From contig CAVTPF010000022.1 in NCBI GenBank assembly GCA_963736525.1, positions 62,001 through 126,000 on the forward strand: a DNA stretch of 64,000 nucleotides, written 5' to 3'. A model generated the notes under the pieces. It did no database searches and had not been told where the DNA came from. It saw only the letters and a program-made list of their open reading frames with translations. Positions within the stretch are counted from its first letter, which is position 1. Every line of letters begins with the position of its first letter. Positions 24,907 through 34,229 of this stretch are shown in pieces. The position numbers were made by a program, and so were the translations under genes. The stretch is from Bog-473 sp963736525 (lineage in GTDB: Bacteria > Actinomycetota > Acidimicrobiia > Acidimicrobiales > RAAP-2).

Positions 24907-26310
24907 ATGGATGGCGATTGCAGGACGCACGGTAGGCAGTCAGGGCGTCGTCCCGTAGTCCGAAGACCTGGTCCTCGTACCTCAAGCGTCTGGTCCCGCC
25001 GCCGACCGGCGGCCAAGACGGCACTCCTCGCCAGTGTCGGGGTCCTCATGATGGCGACCCTGGCCGCCTGCGGGAATGCGAAGACGACGGTGTCCCACGC
25101 CGGCAACACCGAGGGCGTGTTCTCGAATCGGGTCGTGGTCGGGGCGCTCTCCTCGCAGACCGGTCCACTTCCGGCCGACTTCGCCCCCGTCGTGACCGGC
25201 GCTCAGGTGTATCTCGACATGGTGAACGCCCAAGGCGGCGTCGATGGTCGCCGGATCGATCTCGCCTACTCGCTCGACGACCAGTCGAGTCCCTCGATCA
25301 ACGCCACCCAGGCCAGGGCGCTGGTCGACGAGTTCCACGTGTTCGCCGTGGTGGCCGTGGCCACGCCGTCCTTCACCGGAGCCAGCTTCCTGGCGGCCAA
25401 CGACGTGCCGACGTTCGGCCTGAACGTGAACCCCGAGTGGAGCGGCCCACCCAGCCTCTTCGGGAACGACGGCTCCTATGTCAACTTCACCTCGCCCCAG
25501 GTCGCGCCTGCCTTCCTGGCCGAGCAGCACCACGCGCACGCCGTGGCCGTGCTGGCCTACAACGTCGTCCAGTCGCAGGCGGGGTGCCAGGGGACGATCA
25601 ACGGGTTGCACCGTTACGGCATCCCGATCGCCTTCGAGGACCTCTCCATACCCGCCCCGGCCACGGACCTGCACGCCGACGTGACGCGGATGCAGGCCGC
25701 CGGCGTCGACATGATCGTCTCCTGCATGGACCTGGGTGGCAACGTGCTGCTCTCCCAGACGATGCAGGAGGCAGGCATGTCAGGTGTCACCCAGCTCTGG
25801 CAAGACGGCTACGACGAGGGCGCCATCCACGAATACACCTCGGCCATGCAAGGTGTGTACTTCAACAAGCCCCACGTCCCGTTCGAGGTCACCCAGCTCA
25901 ATCCCGGGGTGTACCCCGGCATGGACCTGTTCCAGGCGATGCTCAAGCGGTACTCACCGGGGACGCTGCCTTCGGAGGCCGCACTGGCCGGGTGGACGAG
26001 CGCCGACCTGTTCGTGACCGGCATGCGAGCGGTGGGGCGCGACCTCACCCGGAGCCGCCTGGTGGCTGCCATCAACCGCATTTCGTCGTTCACCTCGGAC
26101 GGCATCCAGGCTCCGATCGACTGGCGTCTCGCCCATACGTCCTCACCCCCTCCGGATTGCACCGCTTACATCCAGGCGGTCGGGACCAGGTTCGTGCCGA
26201 TCTACGGTACGGCGATGAGCGTCTTCAGCTGCTTCCGGACGCCGTATCCCCCCACGACCGTGCCGCTCACTCTGCTGAACCCGGTGCCGGTCGGGGTGCC
26301 ATCCAGCTGA
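24907..26310 (+). CDS. Branched-chain amino acid-type ABC substrate-binding lipoprotein
   Basis: 467-aa type-1 periplasmic-binding protein (Leu/Ile/Val-BP family). The Arg-rich N-terminus leads to a lipoprotein signal (LLASVGVLMMATLAAC) with lipidated Cys near 54. The mature fold has VVVGALSSQTGPLPADFAPV, a ligand-pocket region VVAVATPSFTGASFLAANDV, and FVTGMRAVGRDLTRSRLVAA. First gene of an ABC operon ending at 30017. Transported ligands in the family include branched-chain amino acids, urea and aromatic acids, and sequence alone does not decide. GTG/ATG starts downstream of 24907 are possible. Confidence 0.87.
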   Translation: MDGDCRTHGRQSGRRPVVRRPGPRTSSVWSRRRPAAKTALLASVGVLMMATLAACGNAKTTVSHAGNTEGVFSNRVVVGALSSQTGPLPADFAPVVTGAQVYLDMVNAQGGVDGRRIDLAYSLDDQSSPSINATQARALVDEFHVFAVVAVATPSFTGASFLAANDVPTFGLNVNPEWSGPPSLFGNDGSYVNFTSPQVAPAFLAEQHHAHAVAVLAYNVVQSQAGCQGTINGLHRYGIPIAFEDLSIPAPATDLHADVTRMQAAGVDMIVSCMDLGGNVLLSQTMQEAGMSGVTQLWQDGYDEGAIHEYTSAMQGVYFNKPHVPFEVTQLNPGVYPGMDLFQAMLKRYSPGTLPSEAALAGWTSADLFVTGMRAVGRDLTRSRLVAAINRISSFTSDGIQAPIDWRLAHTSSPPPDCTAYIQAVGTRFVPIYGTAMSVFSCFRTPYPPTTVPLTLLNPVPVGVPSS

Positions 26311-26338
26311 TGCGGCTCGGCAGCCGGTTCGGTGGGTC

Positions 26339-28441
26339 GTGACCCAGTTCCTGTCCTACGTCCTCCCCGGGATCCCCTACGGCTGCGTCTACGCCCTGAT
26401 GGGCACCGGTCTGGTACTCACCTACCGGGCGTCCGGCGTCTTCAACCTCGCCTTCGGCGCGCAGGCCTACGTCTCCGCCGTCGTCTTCTCCATCGCCGTT
26501 GGCGACGGCTGGCCGGTGTGGGCGGCCTTCGTGGTGGCGGTGGTGCTCGTCAGCCCTGCCATCGGGCTGCTCATGGAGCGCTTTCTCTTCCGCTACACCC
26601 GGACGGCAGGGCCGCTGGTGAAGCTGGTCCCGACGCTTGGGTTGCTGATCGCCATACCGAGCATCGTCCAGATGGCGATCGGGACCGCGCCACGCCTGCC
26701 GGCTTCCCTGGTGCTGCGACCGGAGCACGTCTACTTCCACATCGCCGGCTCGGCGGTGAGCGGCCAGGAGCTCTCCACCACGGTGATCACGGTGATCGTG
26801 GTCCTCGCGCTCGGATTCCTGCTGCGTTCGACCGCGATCGGACTGCGCATGCGGGCGGTGGTGGAGAGCCCCCGGATGTCCGAGCTGGCCGGCGTGCGGG
26901 CAGATCGAACCAGTGCGTCGGCGTGGGCGCTGTCGAGCGCGTTCGCCGGTCTGGCCGGCGTGCTCCTGGCTCCCATCTACGCCGCGCTGAGCCCCTCGGA
27001 CTTCACCGCGCTGCTCGTCGCCGCCATCGCGGCCGCCGCCGTCGGCGGCTTCGAGAGCCTGCCGCTCACCCTGGCGGGGGGGATCGGGTTGGGAGTAGCC
27101 CAAGAGGTCATCGGGGGCTACCTGCCCTCGGGGACCGTCCTGTCGTCGGGCCTGCGGCCGGCCTTCCCGTTCGTGGTCCTGGCCATCGTGCTGGTGCTGC
27201 GGCGGACCTTCCGCCAGGGAACGGCGGGCGATCCGCTGGCCAGTTGCGACCCGCCGACGACCACCTTCCGCCCGCCGGCCCGCTTGCCCGAGGTGGCAGT
27301 GGGCAGCCGGGTGTTCGGTGTCCTGGTGGCTGGCCTGATGATCGCGGTGGCGCTGGCCCTCGTTCCGGGCAACTGGGAGTTCGTCTTCGCTCAGGGGATC
27401 GTGCTCTCGATCATCTTCCTCTCGATCACCCTGCTCACCGGCATGGGCGGCCAGATCTCGCTCTGCCAGGCGACCTTTGCCGGGGTGGGCGCCTTCACCG
27501 TCGGCCAGCTCGCCGTGCATTTCGGGACGTCGGTGCTGCTCGGCACGGTGGTCGGCGGCGTGCTGGCGGGAGCCCTCGGAGCTGTGGTGGCGTTGCCCGT
27601 CCTCCGCGTGGGCGGCATCGCCGTCGGCCTGCTGACCCTGTCGTTCGCCCTGCTGGCCGACAACGTCCTGTTCCTCTACTCCTGGACCGGCAACGGCGCG
27701 ACCGGGCTCACGGTGCCGAGGCCGATGATCGGAAACGTGAGCTTCGCTGGGACCGGCGCGTTCTTCTGGCTGGTCCTTGCCGTCCTGGCGCTGGTGGGCG
27801 GGGTGGTCAAGCTCCTTCAAGGCGGCACCTTCGGGCAGGAGCTGGCGGCGCTGCGGGGCTCCGAGACAGGGTCGATGGCCATCGGCATCGACGTGCGACG
27901 GCTGCGGGTGATGGTGTTCGCGCTGTCGGCGGCGATCGCAGGCATCGGGGGCGCCCTCTACGCATCGCTGGAGCAGTCGGTGTCGGTCGACGACTTCAAC
28001 TACCTGTTCTCGCTCGTCTTCGTCGTGGTGGTGGCCGCCGTGGGCGTCTACTCGGTCTCCGGCGCGATTGAAGCGGGTGTCCTCTACGCCGTTCTCACGC
28101 AACTGGTGAGCGGCCTGTCGAGTCGGTATAGCTCCCTGCTGGCGCTGGTGTTCGGACTGGCCGCGCTCACCTACGTGCGCCACCCCGAGGGCGTGGTGGC
28201 CTACGGCAAGGCCTGGGTGCTCGACCGGGCCGAGCAGCTGGTCCGTTACCTCCGGCGCGACGAAGTCCACGATGTCGCCTCGCCCGGGCCCCAGGTGCCG
28301 ACGAACGGCGGAACCGAGCCCGATGAGAGCGGGATCGGCGGGCGAGGCCTGGGCCGCGTGGCCCGGAGCCGGCATCGAGCCGGTGCCGGTTCCGCTGCGG
28401 CCAAAGTTCACCGCCGAGGCGACGGCGGCGAGGAGAGCTGA
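26339..28441 (+). CDS. Fused LivH-LivM-type ABC permease
   Basis: 700 aa combining both permeases of the transporter. The LivH-like half (about 1-290) has LPGIPYGCVYALMGTGLVLT and GLRMRAVVESPRMSELAGVR. The LivM-like half (about 320-640) has VLSIIFLSITLLTGMGGQIS, LCQATFAGVGAF and the EAA-like RLRVMVFALSAAIAGIGGAL. A hydrophilic C-terminal tail of about 50 residues ends two bases before the next gene. GTG start at 26339. Confidence 0.92.
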   Translation: MTQFLSYVLPGIPYGCVYALMGTGLVLTYRASGVFNLAFGAQAYVSAVVFSIAVGDGWPVWAAFVVAVVLVSPAIGLLMERFLFRYTRTAGPLVKLVPTLGLLIAIPSIVQMAIGTAPRLPASLVLRPEHVYFHIAGSAVSGQELSTTVITVIVVLALGFLLRSTAIGLRMRAVVESPRMSELAGVRADRTSASAWALSSAFAGLAGVLLAPIYAALSPSDFTALLVAAIAAAAVGGFESLPLTLAGGIGLGVAQEVIGGYLPSGTVLSSGLRPAFPFVVLAIVLVLRRTFRQGTAGDPLASCDPPTTTFRPPARLPEVAVGSRVFGVLVAGLMIAVALALVPGNWEFVFAQGIVLSIIFLSITLLTGMGGQISLCQATFAGVGAFTVGQLAVHFGTSVLLGTVVGGVLAGALGAVVALPVLRVGGIAVGLLTLSFALLADNVLFLYSWTGNGATGLTVPRPMIGNVSFAGTGAFFWLVLAVLALVGGVVKLLQGGTFGQELAALRGSETGSMAIGIDVRRLRVMVFALSAAIAGIGGALYASLEQSVSVDDFNYLFSLVFVVVVAAVGVYSVSGAIEAGVLYAVLTQLVSGLSSRYSSLLALVFGLAALTYVRHPEGVVAYGKAWVLDRAEQLVRYLRRDEVHDVASPGPQVPTNGGTEPDESGIGGRGLGRVARSRHRAGAGSAAAKVHRRGDGGEES

Positions 28442-28443
28442 TC

Positions 28444-29202
28444 GTGGCCCTGCTCGAGATCACCGGCCTGACCAAGCGGTTCGGCGACATCGTCGCGCTG
28501 TCCGAGGTGTCGCTCCGCGTCGAGGTGAGTGAGTCGGTCGGGGTCGTCGGCCCCAACGGTGCGGGCAAGACCACGCTGTTCGACTGCGTGCTCGGCGTCG
28601 TAGAGCCGGACGACGGCCAGATCCTCTTCGGGGGGATGCGCATCGACGGCATGCCGCCGTTCCGTCGGAGCCGCCTCGGTATCGGCCGCACGTTCCAGCG
28701 TTTGGAGCTGTTCAGCAGCATGACGCCGCGCGAGCACCTGTTGGTGACCGAGCGAGTGCGCGGCCGGCGCGGCCGGTTGTGGAAGGACGTGGTCGGCCTG
28801 GGGCGGCCGAGCGCCGACGAGCGCCGGATCGCGGACGAGGTCCTCGAGCTGGTCGGGCTGTCCGATGTGGCCGATGTGCCGGTGGAGGCGCTCAGTCTCG
28901 GGCGCTGCCGCCTGGTCGAGCTGGCGAGGGCGTTGGTCGGTCCGCTGCGCCTGCTGATGCTCGACGAGCCGTCCTCCGGTCTCGACGAGGGCGAGCGCGC
29001 CACCCTGGTGGACGTCCTCCGCCGGGTCCGCCATGAGCGGGGGGTGGCGGCGCTGGTGGTCGAGCACGACCTCGACCTGGTGGTGGCAGTGGTAGACCGC
29101 CTGGTCGTTCTCGACGTGGGACGCGTCATCGCAGACGGATCGGTCGACCAGGTCATGGCCGACCCGGCGGTGCGCCGCGCGTACCTGGGGGCCGCCCCGT
29201 GA
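28444..29202 (+). CDS. ABC transporter ATPase, LivG type
   Basis: 252-aa nucleotide-binding subunit: Walker A GPNGAGKTT, the LivG-specific GIGRTFQRLELFSSMTPREH, signature LSLGRCRLVELARAL (LSxGR variant with Cys in place of the usual Gln), Walker B LLMLDEPSSGLDE, and H-loop VEHDLDLV. It pairs with the fused permease and the LivF subunit; its stop overlaps the livF-like start by four bases. Confidence 0.93.
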   Translation: MALLEITGLTKRFGDIVALSEVSLRVEVSESVGVVGPNGAGKTTLFDCVLGVVEPDDGQILFGGMRIDGMPPFRRSRLGIGRTFQRLELFSSMTPREHLLVTERVRGRRGRLWKDVVGLGRPSADERRIADEVLELVGLSDVADVPVEALSLGRCRLVELARALVGPLRLLMLDEPSSGLDEGERATLVDVLRRVRHERGVAALVVEHDLDLVVAVVDRLVVLDVGRVIADGSVDQVMADPAVRRAYLGAAP

Positions 29203-30017
29203 CCGAACAGGCCACGAGCGCATCGGGCCCCGTGGCCGCCGAGCCCCTGCTCGAGCTGCGCAACGTCGAGGCGTCCTACGGCCCGTACCGGGCACTGTTC
29301 GGGGTGTCCTTCACCGTGGCCCGGGGCTCGGCGGTGGCCCTGGTCGGGTCGAACGGGGCGGGCAAGTCCACCGTCGCCCGGGTCATCTCGGGGTTGGTTC
29401 GGGCCAGCGCGGGCAGCGTCCGCTTCGACGGCCACGACATCACGCGCTGGCCGGCATGGCGCATTGCCCGTGCCGGCATCGCCCACGCCCCGGAGGGGCG
29501 GTCGGTGTTCGCCACGCTCACCGTGGAGGAGAATCTGCTCTTGGTAGCCCGGTCCGCCGGCAGGGGCGGTCGGCTCGGCGAGGCGCTCGACCGGGCGTTC
29601 GGTGCCTTCGGGCAGCTGGCCGAGCGCCGCCACCAGCTGGCCGGAACCCTCTCGGGTGGCGAGCAGCGCATGCTGAGCCTGGCCAAGGCGCTGGCCGTCC
29701 CAGAGCGCCTCCTCATCGTCGACGAGCTCTCGCTCGGCCTGGCCCCGCAGACAGTCGACGAGGTGTTCGACGCACTGCGGGCGATCCGCGACGCCGGAAC
29801 GTCGCTGCTGGTGGTCGAGCAGCATCTCGACCGAGCTCTGTCGATCGCCGACAGCGGGGTGGTGCTGGTGCGGGGCCGCGTAGCCGCCGAGGGGTCGCTG
29901 TCCGAGATCCAGTCGGCGATCACCCAACTGTTGCCGGCGCATCCATCGACGCTCGGCGCCGCCACCGCGGCGACTCAGCAGCCGCTCGGGACACCCTTGT
30001 GTCCGGAGGCCGAGTAG
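29199..30017 (+). CDS. ABC transporter ATPase, LivF type
   Basis: 272-aa second nucleotide-binding subunit: Walker A GSNGAGKST, RAGIAHAPEGRSVFATLTVE (LivF hallmark), signature LSGGEQRMLSLAKAL, Walker B LLIVDELSLGLAP, and VVEQHLDRALSIAD. It has an extended C-terminus (STLGAATAATQQPLGTPLCP) that overlaps the end of the convergent secreted-protein gene by 43 bp. Last gene of the operon. Confidence 0.93.
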   Translation: MTEQATSASGPVAAEPLLELRNVEASYGPYRALFGVSFTVARGSAVALVGSNGAGKSTVARVISGLVRASAGSVRFDGHDITRWPAWRIARAGIAHAPEGRSVFATLTVEENLLLVARSAGRGGRLGEALDRAFGAFGQLAERRHQLAGTLSGGEQRMLSLAKALAVPERLLIVDELSLGLAPQTVDEVFDALRAIRDAGTSLLVVEQHLDRALSIADSGVVLVRGRVAAEGSLSEIQSAITQLLPAHPSTLGAATAATQQPLGTPLCPEAE

Positions 30018-30487
30018 AAGAGTTCGAGCAGGCCGCAGATGGTCGCCTTGGCCACCAGCCACCGACCCTTGACGTAGGTGGCGTAGCCGGAGGAGGGCGT
30101 GGAGAAGAGCGGCGCGTGGGTAGGTCCCAGCAGGTTGTAGGTGACCATGGCGCACGGTGAGACGAGGGCCGCCTCCCGGCACTGCAGGGTCGACAGGAGC
30201 CGCACCGCGATCACCTTGGCCCCGGCAGCCTTCTTGGCCAGGGACGACGACAGCGCCTGCTTCAGGGAGGCGCGCAGGGCGCTCCCGTTCTGGATGACCG
30301 CCGTCTTGGCCGACACGCTGTGATTGGCGAAGTTGAACAGAGTGGAATAGGCGTGCTGGATCTCCGCCTGGGCCTTGGCGGTTTTCGTGGAGGCAGCAGC
30401 ACTCGAGCCGCAGGTGCCGAGCAGCAGTGAGACGACACCGACCACGGCCGCCAAGGTCACACAGGTTCGTCGCGATGCGGTCACCAC
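29975..30487 (-). CDS. Secreted or lipid-anchored protein of unknown function
   Basis: About 170 aa. The signal-like start VVTASRRTCVTLAAVVGVVS is followed by LLLGTCGSS, an imperfect lipobox (LGTC). The mature part is helical (AKAQAEIQHAYSTLFNFANH, SALRASLKQALSSSLAKKAA) then beta (RWLVAKATICGLLELF). This is the shape of small NTF2/mce-associated-like secreted proteins, but I do not recognise a family. Two adjacent GTG codons (30487, 30484) can start it. Confidence 0.7.
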   Translation of the reverse strand: MVTASRRTCVTLAAVVGVVSLLLGTCGSSAAASTKTAKAQAEIQHAYSTLFNFANHSVSAKTAVIQNGSALRASLKQALSSSLAKKAAGAKVIAVRLLSTLQCREAALVSPCAMVTYNLLGPTHAPLFSTPSSGYATYVKGRWLVAKATICGLLELFYSASGHKGVPSGC

Positions 30488-30599
30488 GGTCAGCCTTTCG
30501 TCCGTCCCGATGGTAGCGGCGAGGATGGGAATTTCGCGGAGCGCGTCGCGCTCCCGGGACGGAGGCCTCGGCAAAACCCTGGTGTGGAAGGCTCTCGGC

Positions 30600-31475
30600 A
30601 TGAAGGTGCACCTCGTCGACGGGACCTACGAGCTGTTCCGGCACTTCTTCGGCGCCCCGCCGCACCGCAACGCCGCAGGGCAGGAGGTGGCGGCCGTCCG
30701 GGGGGTGCTCGGGTCCGTCCTCCAGCTGCTCGGTGAGGGTGCGACACACGTGGGCGTCGCCACCGACCACGTGATCGAGTCCTTCCGCAACGATCTGTGG
30801 CCCGGTTACAAGACCGGGGAGGGTGTCGACCCCGCCTTGTGGTCCCAGGCCTGGCCGCTGGAGGCGGCCCTGAGCGCCCTCGGGGTGTTGGTCTGGCCCA
30901 TGGTCGACCTCGAGGCCGACGATGCCCTGGCCAGCGGCGCGGCCGTGGCGGCCGACGATCCCGCGGTCGACCAGGTCGTCATCTGCACCCCGGACAAGGA
31001 CCTCGGGCAATGCGTGCGCGGGACACGCGTCGTGCAGCTGGACCGACGGAAGAACGTCCTGATCGACGAGGGAGGTGTGACCCACAAGTTCGGGGTCGGC
31101 CCGGCCTCCATCCCGGACTATTTGGCGCTCGTCGGTGACAGCGCCGACGGGTTTCCGGGGCTACCCGGTTGGGGCGCCAAGTCGGCTGGCGCGGTCCTCG
31201 CCCGCTGGCAGCACCTCGAGCACATCCCGGTCGACCCCGCGGAGTGGGATGTGGCCGTGCGGGGCGCCCCCAAGTTGGCGGCCACGCTCCGGGACTCCTT
31301 CGAGGACGCGCTGCTGTTCAAGGAGCTGGCCACGTTGAAGGTGGATCGCTCCCTCCTGCGTTCCGTCGACGACCTGTACTGGCGGGGACCCACCGCCGCC
31401 TTCTCCGACGTGTGCGCGGCGGTCGATGCACCGGCCATGGCGCGCCGCGCCGAGGCCATCGCCGCCGGCCGCTGA
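30600..31475 (+). CDS. 5'-3' exonuclease / flap-nuclease-like protein
   Basis: 291 aa of the PIN-like FEN family, as in the N-terminal nuclease of DNA polymerase I. Metal ligands appear in KVHLVDGTYELF, VDLEADDALASGA, VICTPDKDLGQCV and LALVGDSADGFPGLPGWGAK (helix-hairpin-helix DNA-binding loop). It lacks a polymerase domain. A stand-alone copy of this kind is common in actinobacteria and probably removes flaps or RNA primers. A degraded copy of its first 27 bases lies at 24656. Confidence 0.9.
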   Translation: MKVHLVDGTYELFRHFFGAPPHRNAAGQEVAAVRGVLGSVLQLLGEGATHVGVATDHVIESFRNDLWPGYKTGEGVDPALWSQAWPLEAALSALGVLVWPMVDLEADDALASGAAVAADDPAVDQVVICTPDKDLGQCVRGTRVVQLDRRKNVLIDEGGVTHKFGVGPASIPDYLALVGDSADGFPGLPGWGAKSAGAVLARWQHLEHIPVDPAEWDVAVRGAPKLAATLRDSFEDALLFKELATLKVDRSLLRSVDDLYWRGPTAAFSDVCAAVDAPAMARRAEAIAAGR

Positions 31476-31601
31476 TCGGTCCCGCGTCCGGTCCGCTGGT
31501 CGCCCACGTGACGCCGGCAGGTCCGGGGCGTACGATCATCGGGCAGTGACGAATCGCACGGCGTCGGTGGTCACAACCGGGCCATCACAGGGACCGGGCC
31601 G

Positions 31602-32864
31602 TTGACCACCGGCTGGCGAGTCCTCCCGCTCGATCACCGTGATCCGCTCGCACCGTTCGAGGACGTCGTCCGCCTCATCGACCTGGCCGGCACGGCCACC
31701 GCGGCGGCGTACAGCCGCAGCGACGTGGTGGAGGCGCTGAACGAGCACCAGCCGGCTGCGGTCGCCCTGGCGTCGGGCCAGCTGGTGGGCGCGGCGGTCG
31801 CCCGGATGGCCGGACGCGACGCCCATCTCCTGGCCCTCGCGCTCCACCCGCAATGGCGCAACCGAGGCATCGGCTCCGCGCTGCTGCGCGAGCTCGACCA
31901 GGAGATCATCCACCACGGCGCACACCGCCTGCTGGCCCTCCTCGAACCGGGACAGGTCGGCGAGGTTGCCTTCTCACACCAGGCGTTCGACCGCATGGAC
32001 GGCCTGGTCCTGTTCGTCCGCGCCGCCTCCATGGTGCCGGAGGAGCTGGCGATCGTGGAGCGCTACGGGGGGCACTTCCCGGCGTCGGGGCTCTGGGACG
32101 AGATGAAGGGGTTCTCCTCGACCAAGGAGCTCCTGGAACGCCGTATCGTCGCGCCGCTCTCTCATGCCGAACTGGCCGATCGCATCGGGCTGCGGCCGCC
32201 CGCCGCGGTCATGCTGTTCGGGCCGCCCGGGACGGGGAAGACGTCCTTCGCCCGGTCGATCGCCTCGCGGCTCTCGTGGGCCTTCGTCGAGCTGCATCCC
32301 TCCCTTCTCGGACACGGTGCCGAGGCCGCAGCGGCGTTGCGCGTCGCCCTGACCGACCTTGGCCACGTGGACCGATTGGTCTGCTTCATAGACGAGGCCG
32401 ACGAAATCGCGTCGGCCCGCCAGGCGCGCCCGGAGAGCCAACCGATCGTGAACGAGTTGTTGAAGGCGATCCCGATCTTCAAGTCCCGTCCCGGCCGGCT
32501 CATGTTGATGGCCACCAATTCCATCGCGGCGATCGACGCGGCCATGCTGCGTCCCGGACGCTTCGACCTGATCATCCCCGTGGGCGCTCCCGACCGCGCG
32601 GGGCGGACCGAGTTGGCGGCGGAGTTCCTCGGCGCCTGCGACCCCGGCGACATCGCGGAGCGTACGGAGGGGTTCACCCCGGCGGACTTCGCGCTGGCGG
32701 AGCAGCGAGCTGCCCAACTGGCCTTCGAAAGGGCACTGGCGGGCGGCGATGCCACGGTGACCGCCGCCGACTGCCTCAACGCGGTCGCCCGCACGAAGCC
32801 CTCGGTCAACAAGGAGGCCACCGCCGCCTTCGAGGACGAGGCCCTCTTCTTCGCCCGCGTGTAG
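31602..32864 (+). CDS. GNAT acetyltransferase - AAA+ ATPase fusion
   Basis: 420 aa with two domains not usually joined. Residues 25-140 form a GNAT fold (LLALALHPQWRNRGIGSALL with the R-x-x-G-x-G acetyl-CoA loop). Residues 170-400 form an FtsH/Cdc48-type AAA+ module: Walker A GPPGTGKT (207-214), Walker B LVCFIDEADE (259-268), sensor 1 MLMATNS, and RPGRFD (317-322) with the arginine finger. A C-terminal helical lid follows. No protease or membrane helix is present. Start codon is TTG 31602. It might remodel a protein and modify it, or the GNAT part might be regulatory; nothing nearby decides. Confidence 0.85.
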   Translation: MTTGWRVLPLDHRDPLAPFEDVVRLIDLAGTATAAAYSRSDVVEALNEHQPAAVALASGQLVGAAVARMAGRDAHLLALALHPQWRNRGIGSALLRELDQEIIHHGAHRLLALLEPGQVGEVAFSHQAFDRMDGLVLFVRAASMVPEELAIVERYGGHFPASGLWDEMKGFSSTKELLERRIVAPLSHAELADRIGLRPPAAVMLFGPPGTGKTSFARSIASRLSWAFVELHPSLLGHGAEAAAALRVALTDLGHVDRLVCFIDEADEIASARQARPESQPIVNELLKAIPIFKSRPGRLMLMATNSIAAIDAAMLRPGRFDLIIPVGAPDRAGRTELAAEFLGACDPGDIAERTEGFTPADFALAEQRAAQLAFERALAGGDATVTAADCLNAVARTKPSVNKEATAAFEDEALFFARV

Positions 32865-32906
32865 CCATCCGAGGGTGGAGGCCTCCGATCCAACCCGTCG
32901 GGGCGC

Positions 32907-34229
32907 CTAACCCGACCTGGCCACGACCGGCACGGGGCCGGAGAGAGTGAGGCGGCGGAGGTAGAGGTCGCGGCTGTGGGGAAAGCCCACGGAGCCGGGC
33001 ACCCACGCGTGGAAGGCGAGCCAGTATGCCCCCGACGTGTCGGTGAACACCGCCTCCCCGCCGGGGCCGGCCACGCCCGGTCCGCTGGAGAGGATGGGCG
33101 ACGGTGACGCGTCGGCGCACGGACCGAGCGGCCCGCTGCAGGTGGCGACCCCGACGGCGTAGTTCGCGCTGTCCCAGTCGTTGCCCGAGAAGAAGAGGAG
33201 GTCACGCCCGCCCGCTGCCACCATCACCGGCGCTTCGACGGTCCCGTTCTCCCACGCCTGGTCGGGTACCAGCACCGTCGTCGGTGTGGCGCCCGCGGCG
33301 AAGGTCATGCCGCTCGGCGAGAGCTCCTCCGACCAGATCTTGGAGGTGCCGGGGCCGCCCGACTTCCAGAGCAGGTACAGCTTTCCGTCCGTGTCGAAGA
33401 ACGAGGACGGGTCGATCGATCCACCCAACGACTTCTGGCACTCGAGCGGGGCCGTCGATGTGTCGACGAAGGGGCCCTGGGGCTGGCTGGCGGTCGCTGC
33501 GGAGATGCACTCGTCTTGGGTGCCGGCCACGTCTGCCGCGTAGTAGAGCACGAAGGTCCCCCCGATGAAAGCGACCGAAGGCGCCCAGGAGTAGTCGGGT
33601 GCGGCCCACGCGGGGAGGCTCGGAAGGGCATTGCCCACCGCGGTCCACTGCGTCAGGTCGGTCGACTTGATGATCTGGATGTTGCCCGCCACCGAATTGG
33701 TCGCATACGCGTAGTACGTCTGCCCCACCACAATGACGTCGGGATCGGGGAAGTCGAACGGATAGACGAGGCCCGACTTCGTCCCCCCGTCGAGCTGGGC
33801 GCACGGTCCCGAGACAGCGGAGATGTCGTCGGCGGCCTGGGCGTTGTTCTTGGCCGAGATCTGCCCGAGGGCGTTCTGGACGCCGCCGAGGCACGTCTGG
33901 AGCGTGGCGATGCCGGCGCCCTGCAGGTAGGCGCTCACGTTCGTGTTGGTCAGAGACGAATTGGTCGAGGCCAGCTGATCGAGTGTCGAGGCGATCGACG
34001 ACTGCAGGTCATTGCGCTTGTTCGTGGTGACGGCCGCGGCGTAGCTGGTGACGCTGACGCCACGGTGCAGCGCCGCCAGATACGCGTCGGCGGCCTCGAG
34101 GGTGATCTCTTCGTTCCGCGCCCGGTTCCGGGCGTCGACGTCGGTCACCACGGCTGCCGTGATCAGGGCGGCGCACAGCACGAGCGCGATGGCGGTGAGC
34201 CAGCGTCGTCGCCGGCGCCGGTCACCCAC
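32907..34229 (-). CDS. Membrane-anchored GH43-like glycosidase with coiled-coil stalk
   Basis: About 440 aa. The Arg-rich start and one TM (WLTAIALVLCAALITAAVVT) lead into a stalk of about 120 residues ending LQTCLGGVQNALGQIS. The five-bladed propeller follows, with catalytic-type motifs FDFPDPDVIVVGQTYYAYAT (general base Asp), SIDPSSFFDTDGKLYLLW (pKa-modulating Asp) and GTVEAPVMV (general acid Glu). All three acidic residues are present. The enzyme should cleave arabinan, xylan or related furanosides outside the membrane. GTG 34229 overlaps the stop of the upstream coiled-coil gene; 34244 is an alternative. Confidence 0.85.
   Translation of the reverse strand: MGDRRRRRRWLTAIALVLCAALITAAVVTDVDARNRARNEEITLEAADAYLAALHRGVSVTSYAAAVTTNKRNDLQSSIASTLDQLASTNSSLTNTNVSAYLQGAGIATLQTCLGGVQNALGQISAKNNAQAADDISAVSGPCAQLDGGTKSGLVYPFDFPDPDVIVVGQTYYAYATNSVAGNIQIIKSTDLTQWTAVGNALPSLPAWAAPDYSWAPSVAFIGGTFVLYYAADVAGTQDECISAATASQPQGPFVDTSTAPLECQKSLGGSIDPSSFFDTDGKLYLLWKSGGPGTSKIWSEELSPSGMTFAAGATPTTVLVPDQAWENGTVEAPVMVAAGGRDLLFFSGNDWDSANYAVGVATCSGPLGPCADASPSPILSSGPGVAGPGGEAVFTDTSGAYWLAFHAWVPGSVGFPHSRDLYLRRLTLSGPVPVVARSG

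Noticed and set aside
26267..28411. 714-codon minus-strand open frame
   Set aside because: Mirror of the fused permease; extremely His/Arg/Glu/Gln-rich and without hydrophobic segments or motifs.
28167..31085. 972-codon minus-strand open frame
   Set aside because: It lies opposite the two ATPase genes and the exonuclease, with low-complexity sequence and no domain. High GC keeps stop codons rare on the opposite strand.
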